DNA of 64,000 bases from Flavobacterium aquicola (lineage in GTDB: Bacteria > Bacteroidota > Bacteroidia > Flavobacteriales > Flavobacteriaceae). Position 1 is the stretch's first letter, and every line of letters begins with the position of its first letter. Below are positions 25,651-36,205 of the stretch, piece by piece. The stretch spans positions 1 to 64,000 of the forward strand of contig NZ_QUNI01000008.1 of NCBI RefSeq assembly GCF_003385115.1. Direction: 5' to 3'. The notes beneath the pieces were generated by a model. The model saw only the letters and a list, made by a program, of their open reading frames with translations, was not told the origin of the DNA and ran no database searches. The position numbers and the translations under genes were made by a program.

Positions 25651-26920
25651 AAAGAAAAATGTTATCGCTATTATTTTAGGCGGCGGTCAGGGTTCAAGAT
25701 TATTCCCTCTAACTGCAAGAAGATCAAAACCCGCTGTGCCGATTGGAGGAAAATACAGGCTAGTTGATATCCCAATTTCTAACTGTATCAATTCTGATAT
25801 TTATAAAATGTTTGTATTGACCCAATTCAATTCAGCTTCTCTTAATGCACATATTAAAAACACGTATAATTTTGGCTTTTTCAGTAATTCATTTGTTGAC
25901 ATTTTAGCTGCAGAACAGACTCCGGACAACCCTACATGGTTTCAGGGGACAGCTGATGCCGTAAGACAATGTATGCCTCACTTTTTAAACCATGAATTTG
26001 ATTATGCGCTAATACTATCCGGCGATCAGTTATATCAGATGGATTTTAATGAAATGATTGAAGCCCATATTGAAGCCGAAGCCGATATTACGATAGCCAC
26101 TTTGCCTGTTAATGATAAAGATGCTCCTGAGTTTGGGATTTTAAAAACAAATTCTGAAAGCTGTATTGAATCTTTTATAGAAAAACCTGCAAAAGAATTA
26201 TTACCCGATTGGACATCAGAAGTAAGTGATGAGATGAAAAGTCAGGGAAAACACTATCTGGCTTCGATGGGAATCTATATTTTTAATAGAAAATTATTAA
26301 TTGAACTGATGTCCGATACAGAGACAAAAGATTTTGGAAAAGAAATCATTCCTCAGGCCGTTGGAAGCAAAAAACTGTTAAGTTATCAATATGAAGGCTA
26401 TTGGACAGATATTGGAAATATTGATTCCTTTTTTGAAGCAAATATTGGTTTAACAGATGATATTCCTCAATTTAATTTATTTGATAATGACAATAGAATC
26501 TACACCAGACCGCGTTTACTGTCTCCGTCTAAATTCCATAACACTTTAGTAGAAAGGTCTTTAATTTCTGAAGGCTGTATTATTCATTCCAAAGAAATTA
26601 CCAAATCTGTCATTGGCAACCGTTCTCGAATAGGAGAAGGAACAGTTATACAGCACAGTTATGTTATGGGTAATGATTTATACCAGAGTATTGAAGATAT
26701 CAGGGAAAATATTGAAAATAACATTCCATTGATTGGTATCGGTGAAAGATGCTTTATCCATAATGCTATTGTAGACAAAAACTGCAGAATCGGAAATGAT
26801 GTATATATAAAAGGAGGGAAACATCTGCAGGATATAGTTACTGAATTGTATTGCGTAAAAGAAGGAATTGTAGTGATTCGAAAAGGAGCAATAATCCCAA
26901 ATGGTTTTACAGTTAAATAA
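25640..26920 (+). CDS. glgC: Glucose-1-phosphate adenylyltransferase
   Basis: About 426 residues from the ATG at 25640, which overlaps the glgA stop by 11 bp; an upstream TTG at 25628 is less likely. The nucleotide-binding start is GGGQGSRLFPLTARRSKPAVPIGG, with KYRLVDIPISNCINS and FWTD-like GYWTDIGNIDSF; a beta-helix C-terminal domain follows. It makes ADP-glucose for GlgA. Confidence 0.95.
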   Translation: MKTKKKNVIAIILGGGQGSRLFPLTARRSKPAVPIGGKYRLVDIPISNCINSDIYKMFVLTQFNSASLNAHIKNTYNFGFFSNSFVDILAAEQTPDNPTWFQGTADAVRQCMPHFLNHEFDYALILSGDQLYQMDFNEMIEAHIEAEADITIATLPVNDKDAPEFGILKTNSESCIESFIEKPAKELLPDWTSEVSDEMKSQGKHYLASMGIYIFNRKLLIELMSDTETKDFGKEIIPQAVGSKKLLSYQYEGYWTDIGNIDSFFEANIGLTDDIPQFNLFDNDNRIYTRPRLLSPSKFHNTLVERSLISEGCIIHSKEITKSVIGNRSRIGEGTVIQHSYVMGNDLYQSIEDIRENIENNIPLIGIGERCFIHNAIVDKNCRIGNDVYIKGGKHLQDIVTELYCVKEGIVVIRKGAIIPNGFTVK

Positions 26921-27317
26921 TCAAATATTTTTAAAATTTTAATCTAAATAACTAATAACACCAGATAGACAGTTCAATTCATTGCACTTTCAGTTTGGTG
27001 TTTTCAGCAATTATATGTTCTTGGTTTAAAAAAACTTTAAATTATTTCTGGAATCAATCCCTATTTTTTTAATTGATATGTTTATCATAAAAGAAATTAC
27101 TGAAATTTACTATCGAATGGGTTTCTTTATTTAAAAAATTAACCGTTTTCATACAGCTGTAATACATAAATAAAGCAGCTTAATTTCGTAATTTCATTTG
27201 TTATTCATAACAAATAATACATAAAGAATCAAATAAATGGATTATTTATATTTCTTTAAATTAGTTTCTATAAACCCTTAATATTTACTAAATTTCATAT
27301 TCAATTTAACTACTACT
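26921..27317. other. Intergenic region inside the glycogen cluster
   Basis: 397 bp, very AT-rich, no convincing gene or terminator. It probably holds the promoter of the glgE-mak-glgB half, but I find no good TTG-N19-TAnnTTTG match. Confidence 0.5.
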
Positions 27318-29252
27318 ATGCAGAATCAAACCCGTATAATTATAGAAAACGTTTCACCGCAGCTAAACAGCGGGAGCTTTGCCATTAAAAGAATAATTGG
27401 TCAGAAAGTGATTGTCACAGCCGAAATTTTTTCAGATGGACATGATGTTGTAGAAAGCTGTGTAAAATTCAAACATGAATCTGAAAGTAATTGGCAGGAG
27501 GTACGAATGACACATATTCAAAATGATGAGTGGAATGCCGCATTTCATGTTGAAAAACAGGGAACATATACCTATTTCGTAGAAGGCTGGGTAGATTATG
27601 CTTTGAATTGGCAGCATGGTACAGAGCGAAAAATAAATGACAATCAATATGTCAAATCAGAATTACTGGAAGGTGCTGAATATGTGCGTGCTATTCTCAA
27701 TTTAGTTGATGCTTCAGATAATGAATACCTTAATCGATTAATACATTATTTTACAACAGAATCTGAATATGAAAATGCCGTTAGAGAGGCAAAATCCGAG
27801 GAACTTACCAGAATTTTCAAAAAATACCCAATCCGATTTTTAGAAAATAAATCAATTGATTTAAAAATATATGTAGACCGTAAAAAAGCACTTTTCAGTA
27901 CTTGGTACGAGTTTTTTCCGCGTTCGGCATCAGAAGAAGATGGAAAGCACGGTACTTTTAAAGATTGCGAAAGACTGCTTCCGAGAGTTGCCGAAATGGG
28001 ATTTGACACCCTTTATTTTCCGCCGATTCATCCTATTGGCGAAGTAAACCGAAAAGGAAAAAACAATGCTACAAATTCCGAATATGGGGATGTTGGTTCT
28101 CCTTGGGGAATTGGTTCCCATCACGGCGGACACAAATCAACTCATCCAGAATTAGGATCTATCGAAGATTTTAAGGAATTAGTAAGAAGAGCAAAAGATT
28201 TAGGAATTGAAGTTGCAATGGATTATGCTCTGCAGGCAGCGCCGGATCATCCCTATGTAAAAGATTTTCCGCAGTGGTTCAAATGGAGACCTGATGGAAC
28301 GGTGCAGTATGCCGAAAATCCGCCAAAGAAATATCAGGATATTCAGCCCATTTATTTTGAAAGTTCAGACTGGAAAAATCTTTGGAAAGAACTTTTGGAT
28401 GTCGCTTTATTTTGGATTGAAGAATGCGATATTCAAATTTTCAGAGTTGATAATCCGCATACTAAGCCCTTTTATTTTTGGGGCTGGCTGATTGCCGAAA
28501 TTAAAAAGAAACACCCAGATGTTTTGTTTTTGGCTGAAGCTTTTACTCGTCCAAAAATTATGAATGAACTTGCAAAACAGGGTTTCAGCCAATCATATAC
28601 TTATTTTACATGGAGAAATTCCAAAAAGGAATTAACTGATTACGTAGAAGAATTAACGCAGACAGAACAGAAAGAATTTTATAGACCAAATTTTTGGCCT
28701 AACACGCCGGATATTAATCCTTTTGCTTTACAGCATGGAAATGAGTCTGTACATCTGCAAAAATACTTTTTGGCAGCAACGCTAAGTTCGAATGTTGGGA
28801 TTTACGGTCCCGTTTTTGAATATATGGTCAGCGAGCCGATGGCGCCGGGTAAAGAAGAATATCTGCATTCTGAAAAATACCAATGCTATAAATGGGACTG
28901 GAACATTCAAAACAAACTCACTGCACTAATTACCAAAATAAATACTATCAGGAAAGAACAAATTTCATTACAGCAGACTAATAATATTGTTTTTTGCGAA
29001 ACAAACAATGATCAGGTAATAGCTTATTATAAGTTTGACGATGATAAGCAGGATGAAACTTTAATGGTAGTAAACCTTGATTCTCATCATACAGGCACAG
29101 CTATGATAAAACTTCCTGTTGACCAACTCGGAACACATAACATTCAAATTACCGATTTAATTACCGGAAATTTCTATTCATGGGATAATGAATGGAATTA
29201 TGTTGAAATCCCTTCTGAATTACCTTTTCATCTTTTTAAAATCCAAAAATGA
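27318..29252 (+). CDS. glgE: Alpha-1,4-glucan:maltose-1-phosphate maltosyltransferase
   Basis: 644 residues. The N-terminal beta domain (about 1-110, QKVIVTAEIFSDGHDVV) and the GH13_3 signature YEFFPRSA are typical of GlgE. Also present are MGFDTLYFPPIHPIG, RKGKNN, SPWGIGS, the nucleophile Asp in IFRVDNPHTKPF, and the acid Glu in LFLAEAFTRP. It transfers maltosyl units from maltose-1-phosphate to glucan ends. The next gene overlaps by 4 bp (ATGA). Confidence 0.95.
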   Translation: MQNQTRIIIENVSPQLNSGSFAIKRIIGQKVIVTAEIFSDGHDVVESCVKFKHESESNWQEVRMTHIQNDEWNAAFHVEKQGTYTYFVEGWVDYALNWQHGTERKINDNQYVKSELLEGAEYVRAILNLVDASDNEYLNRLIHYFTTESEYENAVREAKSEELTRIFKKYPIRFLENKSIDLKIYVDRKKALFSTWYEFFPRSASEEDGKHGTFKDCERLLPRVAEMGFDTLYFPPIHPIGEVNRKGKNNATNSEYGDVGSPWGIGSHHGGHKSTHPELGSIEDFKELVRRAKDLGIEVAMDYALQAAPDHPYVKDFPQWFKWRPDGTVQYAENPPKKYQDIQPIYFESSDWKNLWKELLDVALFWIEECDIQIFRVDNPHTKPFYFWGWLIAEIKKKHPDVLFLAEAFTRPKIMNELAKQGFSQSYTYFTWRNSKKELTDYVEELTQTEQKEFYRPNFWPNTPDINPFALQHGNESVHLQKYFLAATLSSNVGIYGPVFEYMVSEPMAPGKEEYLHSEKYQCYKWDWNIQNKLTALITKINTIRKEQISLQQTNNIVFCETNNDQVIAYYKFDDDKQDETLMVVNLDSHHTGTAMIKLPVDQLGTHNIQITDLITGNFYSWDNEWNYVEIPSELPFHLFKIQK

Positions 29253-30886
29253 TGGCAGATAAAATTAACGAAGCCGAATATCAAAATCCATTTGTGTTTC
29301 GCACCAATTGGAGTGATGCTTTTGAAGATGAAAGTTTTGTTAAAATTTTCGCCTCCGATATTTTAGAAAATTACATCATCAATAAAAGATGGTACGGAGG
29401 CAAAGCCAGTACCTTAAAGTATATTGAAATTGTACATTCTTTTAAAATAAATTCAAATGACAATACCTATTTCGGCGTTTTATTAGAAGTTAATTTTAAA
29501 GAAGCATTTTATCAGCATTATTTCATGCCTTTGGCTTTTATGTCTGAGGAAGATTTGGATACCAATACAGTAATCGCTCCAGTTGTAATGAACGAACAGG
29601 AAGGTTACCTTGTGGATGCACTGCATCAGGAAGATTTCAGGAAATTACTTTTTGAAAAAATTATTCATTCCAAAAAAAATGAGGAATCAAAAGTTAAATT
29701 TCATAAAGGAAAAGCTTTACATGTTAAAGAATATATTTCATCTCATTTTATGGGAGTGGAACAAAGCAATACTTCGATAATTTTCAATGACAATTTAGTT
29801 CTAAAAATTTTCAGAAGGATATACATCAGCATGAATCCTGACTATGAAATAAGCCGTTTCCTTACCGAAAGAATGAATTTTAACCATTCTCCTGCGTATA
29901 CGGGAAGCATCAGTATTGTATCATCTGACGGAAATATTACTCTTGGCTTAATGCAGGAATTGGTTCCAAATCAAGGTGACGCCTGGAAATACATGCTTGA
30001 AGAAGTAGACCAGATTTTTGATAATTTAAAAACAAAAAAAATATCAGTCAGTAAACTTCCGGATATTGAATTATTCAAGCGCTTAAAACTAAATGATGTA
30101 CCTCATGAAATAATTGATTGGGCTGGATTGAGTATTTTTCTAAAAATTAAAACATTAGCAACTCGAACAGCCGAAATGCACATTGCACTGGGCAGCGATA
30201 TTCATGAAACAGCGTTTACACCGCTTACTTATAATGGCGATTATTCGGTTTGGCTAAAGAATAGATTAACCTACCAGTTTCAAAACCGATTGAATATTTT
30301 AGAAAACAATCTGCATAAACTTGATGGATTAGCGCTAGAATTAGCCAATCAGTTTTTGGATCATAAAAAAGAAATCAGAAAAGTTTTCCTTGATTTTGAC
30401 TGGACTCAAATGAAATCGGAACGCATCCGCATTCACGGAGATTATCATTTGGGACAAGTTTTGGTTAATGGCGATGATTTTTATCTTCTGGACTTTGAAG
30501 GCGAGCCAGAAAGCACTATTCGGGACCGTAAGGTGAAACAGCCTCCGCTGAAAGATGTTGCTGGAATGTTCCGTTCGTTCCATTATGCTATTTATGCGAC
30601 TATTTTTAACAGCAATGATAAATATCCATACGAGCAGGAAGAACTTTTTAACGCCGGCGAAATTTTATATAAATATTTTGTGGGTGTCTTTCTCAACACC
30701 TACGTAGAAGTGGCTCAGGGTGGCAATCTAAATATTGGATATCAAAAAGAAATTGATTTTTTACTGAAATACTGTCTTTTGGAAAAAGCAGTTTACGAAT
30801 TAGGATATGAATTAAATTCCAGACCTAGATGGTCAGTAATTCCGCTGACGGGAATAGCCAGCATAATGGAGTTTAATAAAGTTTAA
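29249..30886 (+). CDS. mak: Maltokinase
   Basis: 545 residues. An N-terminal cap domain (WYGGKAS near residue 50) is followed by a kinase fold of the aminoglycoside-phosphotransferase type with the catalytic loop RIHGDYHLGQVLV and the metal-binding DFEGEP. It phosphorylates maltose to maltose-1-phosphate, the donor for GlgE. No trehalose synthase is fused or adjacent. Start overlaps glgE by 4 bp. Confidence 0.9.
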   Translation: MMADKINEAEYQNPFVFRTNWSDAFEDESFVKIFASDILENYIINKRWYGGKASTLKYIEIVHSFKINSNDNTYFGVLLEVNFKEAFYQHYFMPLAFMSEEDLDTNTVIAPVVMNEQEGYLVDALHQEDFRKLLFEKIIHSKKNEESKVKFHKGKALHVKEYISSHFMGVEQSNTSIIFNDNLVLKIFRRIYISMNPDYEISRFLTERMNFNHSPAYTGSISIVSSDGNITLGLMQELVPNQGDAWKYMLEEVDQIFDNLKTKKISVSKLPDIELFKRLKLNDVPHEIIDWAGLSIFLKIKTLATRTAEMHIALGSDIHETAFTPLTYNGDYSVWLKNRLTYQFQNRLNILENNLHKLDGLALELANQFLDHKKEIRKVFLDFDWTQMKSERIRIHGDYHLGQVLVNGDDFYLLDFEGEPESTIRDRKVKQPPLKDVAGMFRSFHYAIYATIFNSNDKYPYEQEELFNAGEILYKYFVGVFLNTYVEVAQGGNLNIGYQKEIDFLLKYCLLEKAVYELGYELNSRPRWSVIPLTGIASIMEFNKV

Positions 30887-30930
30887 TAATGATAATTGAT
30901 TACAATTTCACAAGAAAATAAAATACAAAA

Positions 30931-32850
30931 ATGAATAAAGTACAAACCTACTCACTCTTCACAGACTTCGATATTGATTTATTTAAAGCGGGGAAACATT
31001 TTAGACTTTACGAAAAATTAGGAGCACATCTTATTGAAGTTGACGGTGTAAAAGGCGTTTATTTTGCCGTATGGGCTCCATCTGCAAGAACAGTTTCTGT
31101 AGTCGGCGATTTCAATTACTGGATACAGGGAGAACATCCTCTGCAGGTACGCTGGGACTCATCAGGAATCTGGGAAGGTTTTATTCCGGGAATAGAACAA
31201 GGGACAACATATAAATATAAAATACAATCGAATAACGGCGGAATAATTACCGAAAAAGCCGATCCGTTTGCTTTTTACTGCGAAAAACCACCGCATACCG
31301 CTTCTGTTATTTGGGATCTTGATTACAAGTGGAAAGACAAAAAATGGATGGAGACCCGCAAAGAACATAACGATTTAGACAAGCCTTATTCCGTTTATGA
31401 AGTTCATTTAGGTTCGTGGAAAAGACACGGTGAAGAAAATAGGTTTTTGACTTATTTAGAATACGCCGAAGATCTTGTGAACTATGTAAAAGAGACCGGA
31501 TTTACGCATGTAGAATTTATGCCGGTAATGGAATATCCTTATGATCCATCATGGGGCTATCAATTGGTTGGATATTTTGCTCCAACTTCCCGTTTTGGAA
31601 ATCCTCAGGATTTTATGGTATTGGTTGACAAACTACATCAGGCAGGCATTGGGGTAATTCTTGATTGGGTTCCTTCACATTTTCCAGAAGATGCACATGG
31701 ATTGGGATTTTTTGACGGTTCTAACTTATTTGAACATCCAGACCGCCGTAAAGGCTATCATCCAGACTGGAAAAGCTTAGTTTTTAATTATGGTCGAAAT
31801 GAAGTACGTTCCTTTTTAATAAGTAATGCTTTGTTTTGGTTACACCATTATCATATTGACGGACTGCGTGTAGATGCCGTTGCTTCAATGCTGTATCTGG
31901 ATTATTCCAGAGAAGAAGGAGAGTGGGAGCCTAATGAATTTGGCGGAAGAGAAAACTTAGACACCATCAGTTTCTTAAAAGATTTTAATGAAGCTGTTTA
32001 TTCGAATTATGACGGCGTGCAGACAATTGCTGAAGAAAGCACTTCATTCCCAATGGTTTCAAGACCAACATTTAATGGAGGTTTAGGCTTTGGAATGAAA
32101 TGGATGATGGGCTGGATGCATGATACTTTAGAATATTTTCAAAAAGAAACAGTGTATAGAAAATACCATCAAAATGATCTTACTTTTTCAATGACTTATA
32201 CTTACACTGAGAATTTCATGCTGCCACTTTCTCATGATGAAGTAGTGTATGGCAAAAGATCCATTGCAGGAAGAATGCCTGGCGATGAATGGCAAAAATT
32301 TGCAAATTTAAGATTACTTTACGGTTATATGTTTACCCATCCGGGAACCAAATTATTATTTATGGGTTCCGAATTTGGCCAAAGCGCCGAATGGGATTTT
32401 CAGAACAGTCTAGATTGGCATTTATTGCAGTATCCTTTTCACAATGGTATAAAAAAAACAATAACGAAACTGAACAAATTATACAAAACAGAACCTGCTT
32501 TGCATGAAAAACAGTTCAGCCCGGAAGGTTTTGAATGGATCAATTATTCAGATCACGAAAATGCGGTAATGTCCTATATCCGAAAAGGAAATGACCCGAA
32601 AGATAATTTAATTATTGTGCTTAATTTCACTCAGGTAGTAAGAGAAAATTATAGAATAGGTATTACTAGACCTGGAAAACTTATAGAAATATTCAATAGT
32701 GATGACGCTGATTTTGGCGGAAGCGGCGTAAAAAACGATAAAAATGTTTTCGTTGAAAATAATCCTTATGACGGTAAAGAATACTCAGCTATTTTAACGC
32801 TTCCTCCTTTGAGTGCAGTCGTTTATAAAATAGACGATACTAAATTGTAA
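30931..32850 (+). CDS. glgB: 1,4-alpha-glucan branching enzyme
   Basis: 639 residues, the short form with one N-terminal CBM48 domain (YFAVWAPSARTVSVVGDFNYW). The GH13 core has VEFMPVMEYPYDPSWGYQ, the nucleophile Asp in DGLRVDAVASMLYLDYSR, the Glu in QTIAEESTSFP, and LSHDEVVYGK. It creates alpha-1,6 branches. Last gene of the glycogen cluster, 44 bp after maltokinase. Confidence 0.96.
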   Translation: MNKVQTYSLFTDFDIDLFKAGKHFRLYEKLGAHLIEVDGVKGVYFAVWAPSARTVSVVGDFNYWIQGEHPLQVRWDSSGIWEGFIPGIEQGTTYKYKIQSNNGGIITEKADPFAFYCEKPPHTASVIWDLDYKWKDKKWMETRKEHNDLDKPYSVYEVHLGSWKRHGEENRFLTYLEYAEDLVNYVKETGFTHVEFMPVMEYPYDPSWGYQLVGYFAPTSRFGNPQDFMVLVDKLHQAGIGVILDWVPSHFPEDAHGLGFFDGSNLFEHPDRRKGYHPDWKSLVFNYGRNEVRSFLISNALFWLHHYHIDGLRVDAVASMLYLDYSREEGEWEPNEFGGRENLDTISFLKDFNEAVYSNYDGVQTIAEESTSFPMVSRPTFNGGLGFGMKWMMGWMHDTLEYFQKETVYRKYHQNDLTFSMTYTYTENFMLPLSHDEVVYGKRSIAGRMPGDEWQKFANLRLLYGYMFTHPGTKLLFMGSEFGQSAEWDFQNSLDWHLLQYPFHNGIKKTITKLNKLYKTEPALHEKQFSPEGFEWINYSDHENAVMSYIRKGNDPKDNLIIVLNFTQVVRENYRIGITRPGKLIEIFNSDDADFGGSGVKNDKNVFVENNPYDGKEYSAILTLPPLSAVVYKIDDTKL

Positions 32851-32974
32851 ATCATCTAAAGACCTGAATACAAAACAATAATAATTTAGCATTGAAAAAT
32901 TAATGCTGTGAACAGTTTAGTTTTTGTTATTCCAATTAAAAAATAAATAAATTAGCAGCACAAAAAAGACAAAT

Positions 32975-34306
32975 ATGGCAGATTTAGCAAAAGGAAGCAA
33001 AAAATTATTAAACGCATGGGCATTTTACGATTGGGCAAATTCGGTTTACACACTTACAATTGCATCGGCTGTATTTCCAATATTTTACGACTCTTTATTT
33101 TCAGAAAATAATCATTATATAGATGTTTTTGGTTTTCATTTAAAAAACTCGGCTTTAATTAGTTTTACTACGGCGGCCGCTTTTTTGGTTATTAGTTTTA
33201 TTTCTCCTTTATTATCGGGAATCGCTGATTATGTTGGAAATAAAAAATCATTCATGAAATTTTTCTGTTATCTAGGAGCGCTGTCCTGCATGGGATTGTA
33301 CTTGTTTAATCTGGAAAGCATTTATATAGGACTTGCATTTTATTTTTTTGGACTGATAGGGTATTGGGGAAGTTTAGTTTTTTATAATTCATATTTACCA
33401 GATATTGCTTTTGAAGAGCAGCAGGATAAAATTAGCGCTAAGGGTTATTCTTTAGGGTATATTGGAAGCGTAATTTTATTGGTCATCAACCTAGCAATGA
33501 TTATGAAACCTGAGTGGTTTAGAATTACAGGAACTGCTACCGTAAAAGCTTCAGAAATAGCCATGCGTTATTCTTTTGTAATGGTAGGAGCCTGGTGGAT
33601 TTTATTTAGTCAATATACTTATTTCTATTTGCCAAAAGGAAATAAAAAAACGGGAGAAAAATTAACGAAGTCGGTTGTTTTTAATGGATTCAAGGAATTA
33701 AAAAAGGTTTGGTCATTATTAAATGAAAATGTTTCTTTGAGACGTTATTTGGCAGGTTTCTTTGTTTCGAGCATGGGAGTACAGACGGTTATGCTGGTTG
33801 CCACTTATTTTGGTGCGCAGGAAATCCAATGGTCATCTAAAGAAGAGAGTACTATTGGATTAATTAAATGTATTTTATTAATCCAGCTAGTAGCTGTTGT
33901 TGGAGCTGTTTTAACTTCAAAAGCTTCTGCCAAATTTGGAAATATTCCGACGTTAATTGCTATAAATAGTATTTGGGCTGTGTTTTGCGGTCTTGCTTTT
34001 TTTATAACACTGCCTATACATTTTTATATTATGGCAACTATCATTGGATTTGTAATGGGAGGAATTCAATCTTTGTCACGTTCTACTTATTCAAAATTAC
34101 TGCCAGATACGGAAGATACTACTTCATTCTTTAGTTTTTATGATGTTGCCGAGAAAATCGGAATCGTAATTGGGATGTGTGTTTATGGTATTATTGACCA
34201 GATTACTGGAAGCCCAAGAATGGCAATTGTAATTTTAGCTGTCTTTTTTGTAATAGCTGTAATACTTTTGAAAAGAGTACCTAAAAAAGATGCCATATCT
34301 AATTAA
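32975..34306 (+). CDS. UMF1/Atg22-like MFS transporter
   Basis: 443 residues, about 11-12 membrane segments. The start AWAFYDWANSVYTLTIASAVFPIFY is the signature of the UMF1 family, and SRSTYSKLLPDTEDTTSFFSFYDVAEK is its conserved late loop. The substrate is not known; Atg22 relatives move amino acids. A strong terminator follows. It is downstream of glgB, but any link with glycogen is unproven. Confidence 0.9.
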   Translation: MADLAKGSKKLLNAWAFYDWANSVYTLTIASAVFPIFYDSLFSENNHYIDVFGFHLKNSALISFTTAAAFLVISFISPLLSGIADYVGNKKSFMKFFCYLGALSCMGLYLFNLESIYIGLAFYFFGLIGYWGSLVFYNSYLPDIAFEEQQDKISAKGYSLGYIGSVILLVINLAMIMKPEWFRITGTATVKASEIAMRYSFVMVGAWWILFSQYTYFYLPKGNKKTGEKLTKSVVFNGFKELKKVWSLLNENVSLRRYLAGFFVSSMGVQTVMLVATYFGAQEIQWSSKEESTIGLIKCILLIQLVAVVGAVLTSKASAKFGNIPTLIAINSIWAVFCGLAFFITLPIHFYIMATIIGFVMGGIQSLSRSTYSKLLPDTEDTTSFFSFYDVAEKIGIVIGMCVYGIIDQITGSPRMAIVILAVFFVIAVILLKRVPKKDAISN

Positions 34307-34324
34307 TCGGTATAAATAAAAGAT

Positions 34325-34365
34325 AAAAAACAAGGCTGTCAATTTGTGACAGCCTTGTTTTTTTT
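34325..34365. terminator. Bidirectional intrinsic terminator
   Basis: AAACAAGGCTGTCA pairs with TGACAGCCTTGTTT, flanked by A and T runs, between convergent genes. Confidence 0.92.
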
Positions 34366-34368
34366 GAA

Positions 34369-35088
34369 TTATATTTTTGAAATTTCACCAGAACCGCTCA
34401 CTTTGGTGTCTCTGTATTGAGGATTACCTTTATACTCAATATCTCCTGATCCAGAAACTCTGGCAAACAAATTTTCGGTACAGTTTACTTTCATATCACC
34501 TGATCCTGAAATAGAAACATTGGCTTTTTTTGAAATTAAATCAGCTGCATCTACATCACCAGAACCCGATGTTTTTGAGATAAAATTTTCTGTATTTCCT
34601 GTAACGACAACATCACCGGATCCGCTAAGATTTGCTTCAAAATCTGTCGCTTTGACATCCAGATTCAGATCACCAGAACCTGATAATTTGGCTTTCAGAC
34701 TTGTAGCAACAATAGTATCTTTAGACTTAACATCCCCAGAACCAGAAAGAGAAACAGCACTTATTTGTTCAAAAGGAACTGTTAAAACGAGACTTTCTTT
34801 GGTACTGATATTTACACCTTTCTCTGTATAAATATGCAAAACATTATCTTTTACTTCCACTTTGATATAAGGCAGGATATTTTCTTCCCCTTGAATAGTT
34901 ATAGCACCTTCTTTTCCAGAAACCAGTGCCACATCAAAAAAACCTGACACAGTGATTTCGTCATAACCTGCTGTAGTACGCTTCTCTGTAATTATTTTGC
35001 CGTTTCCTTTAATTTTTTTCCATTGAGCGTGTGTTACAGTAGTTACAAACAAGACTCCTAAAATGGCTAATTGAATTGATTTTTTCAT
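34369..35088 (-). CDS. Exported head-GIN-domain (DUF2807) beta-repeat protein
   Basis: 239 residues from the ATG at 35088, which gives a normal signal peptide (MKKSIQLAILGVLFVTTVTHAQ); an upstream in-frame start would bury it. The mature part repeats SGSGD or SGSGE seven times at intervals of about 20 residues, as in the beta-helix GIN domain of putative adhesins. It is the last gene of the sigma-factor operon, 43 bp after the DUF4097 gene. Location: periplasm or cell surface. Confidence 0.88.
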   Translation of the reverse strand: MKKSIQLAILGVLFVTTVTHAQWKKIKGNGKIITEKRTTAGYDEITVSGFFDVALVSGKEGAITIQGEENILPYIKVEVKDNVLHIYTEKGVNISTKESLVLTVPFEQISAVSLSGSGDVKSKDTIVATSLKAKLSGSGDLNLDVKATDFEANLSGSGDVVVTGNTENFISKTSGSGDVDAADLISKKANVSISGSGDMKVNCTENLFARVSGSGDIEYKGNPQYRDTKVSGSGEISKI

Positions 35089-35131
35089 TTTTTGATTAAT
35101 TAAATTACTAATTTGATTTTTATGATTGAAA

Positions 35132-36205
35132 CTATTTTTGAGCATCATTTTTATATAATTTTACATTTCCATAATCTGATGTTACTGTAATTTTATTTTC
35201 TCCTTTTTTCTTAAAATATCCACTAACTCTTTTAGATGTATTCGTTTCTTCTTTGGAATAAATATTCAATTCATTGTCATATTTGAAATCAGCATATTTT
35301 AAAAATACATCAAAATCAAAAATATAATTGTTTTGAAAACCAATATCAATGCCAGTGTAGGCCGCTGCAATTTGTATATTTCCAGCCTTTGGCTGAATGG
35401 CATCAATGTTAACGTTACTGTATCTTGTTTTTAGATTCAACTGATTCGACAATGAGCCCACATATATGGTCAGATAATTACCATTTGCATCCAAGCTGTT
35501 GAGTTTTTTAATTTTTACGCTTCCATATTTACTGTTGTATCTGATGTCGTTCCCCTGATTGATTTCAATCTCTGAATAATCAGAAAGTAAATCAAGTTTG
35601 TTCACTTCGTCCATTTTCAAGCCTGAATAGCGAGCATTTACAGCGCCATTTTTTAAAAATTCAATAGTAGAATTTGAAGAATAGCTTATCTGGATATTAT
35701 TGCTGTTACCGTTTAATCTTCCTAAATTGATTTTACCATATTTGCAATTGATATCTGTTGTCGAAAAAAGATCAGCGGTACCAATATTTCCATATTTGTT
35801 ATTCAGTTTTACCGTTCCGTTTTTTGGAATTTTTACAGTATAATTGATTTCGAAACTATTGTCTCTTCCATTTTTTTGTGTGCTGGTATTGGTAAAAGTC
35901 GTTTTGGCACTTACCATACTTTTTAAAGCTGTAAAATCAACATCGATCGCAGCTAATTTTGAATTCACCCAGTTTTCACTATTGCCACTGACTTTAATGA
36001 CCACTTCGATTTCGATTTTATCTTCATTCCAAGTAGTAACAAAAATAGTTCCATAAGAGTTGTCAATATTTACTCCCGCATCACTGTTTACGATGTAGGC
36101 TTTACTGATGACTTTTTGTTTAGTATAATTAAAATCATCATTTGAAAATCCTATAAAAGGAATTAGTAAAAGGGCTAAAAGCAGTATATTAAATTGTTTT
36201 TTCAT
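35132..36205 (-). CDS. Exported DUF4097-like beta-helix protein
   Basis: 357 residues with a signal peptide (about 1-21). The rest is a series of short beta repeats such as DNSYGTIFV, NNKYGNIGT, NCKYGKINL, NSKYGSVKI and TSDYGNVKL, each with a YG turn, as in DUF4097 putative adhesins. Overlaps the anti-sigma candidate by 17 bp. Likely controlled by the sigma factor at the head of the operon. Confidence 0.8.
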   Translation of the reverse strand: MKKQFNILLLALLLIPFIGFSNDDFNYTKQKVISKAYIVNSDAGVNIDNSYGTIFVTTWNEDKIEIEVVIKVSGNSENWVNSKLAAIDVDFTALKSMVSAKTTFTNTSTQKNGRDNSFEINYTVKIPKNGTVKLNNKYGNIGTADLFSTTDINCKYGKINLGRLNGNSNNIQISYSSNSTIEFLKNGAVNARYSGLKMDEVNKLDLLSDYSEIEINQGNDIRYNSKYGSVKIKKLNSLDANGNYLTIYVGSLSNQLNLKTRYSNVNIDAIQPKAGNIQIAAAYTGIDIGFQNNYIFDFDVFLKYADFKYDNELNIYSKEETNTSKRVSGYFKKKGENKITVTSDYGNVKLYKNDAQK

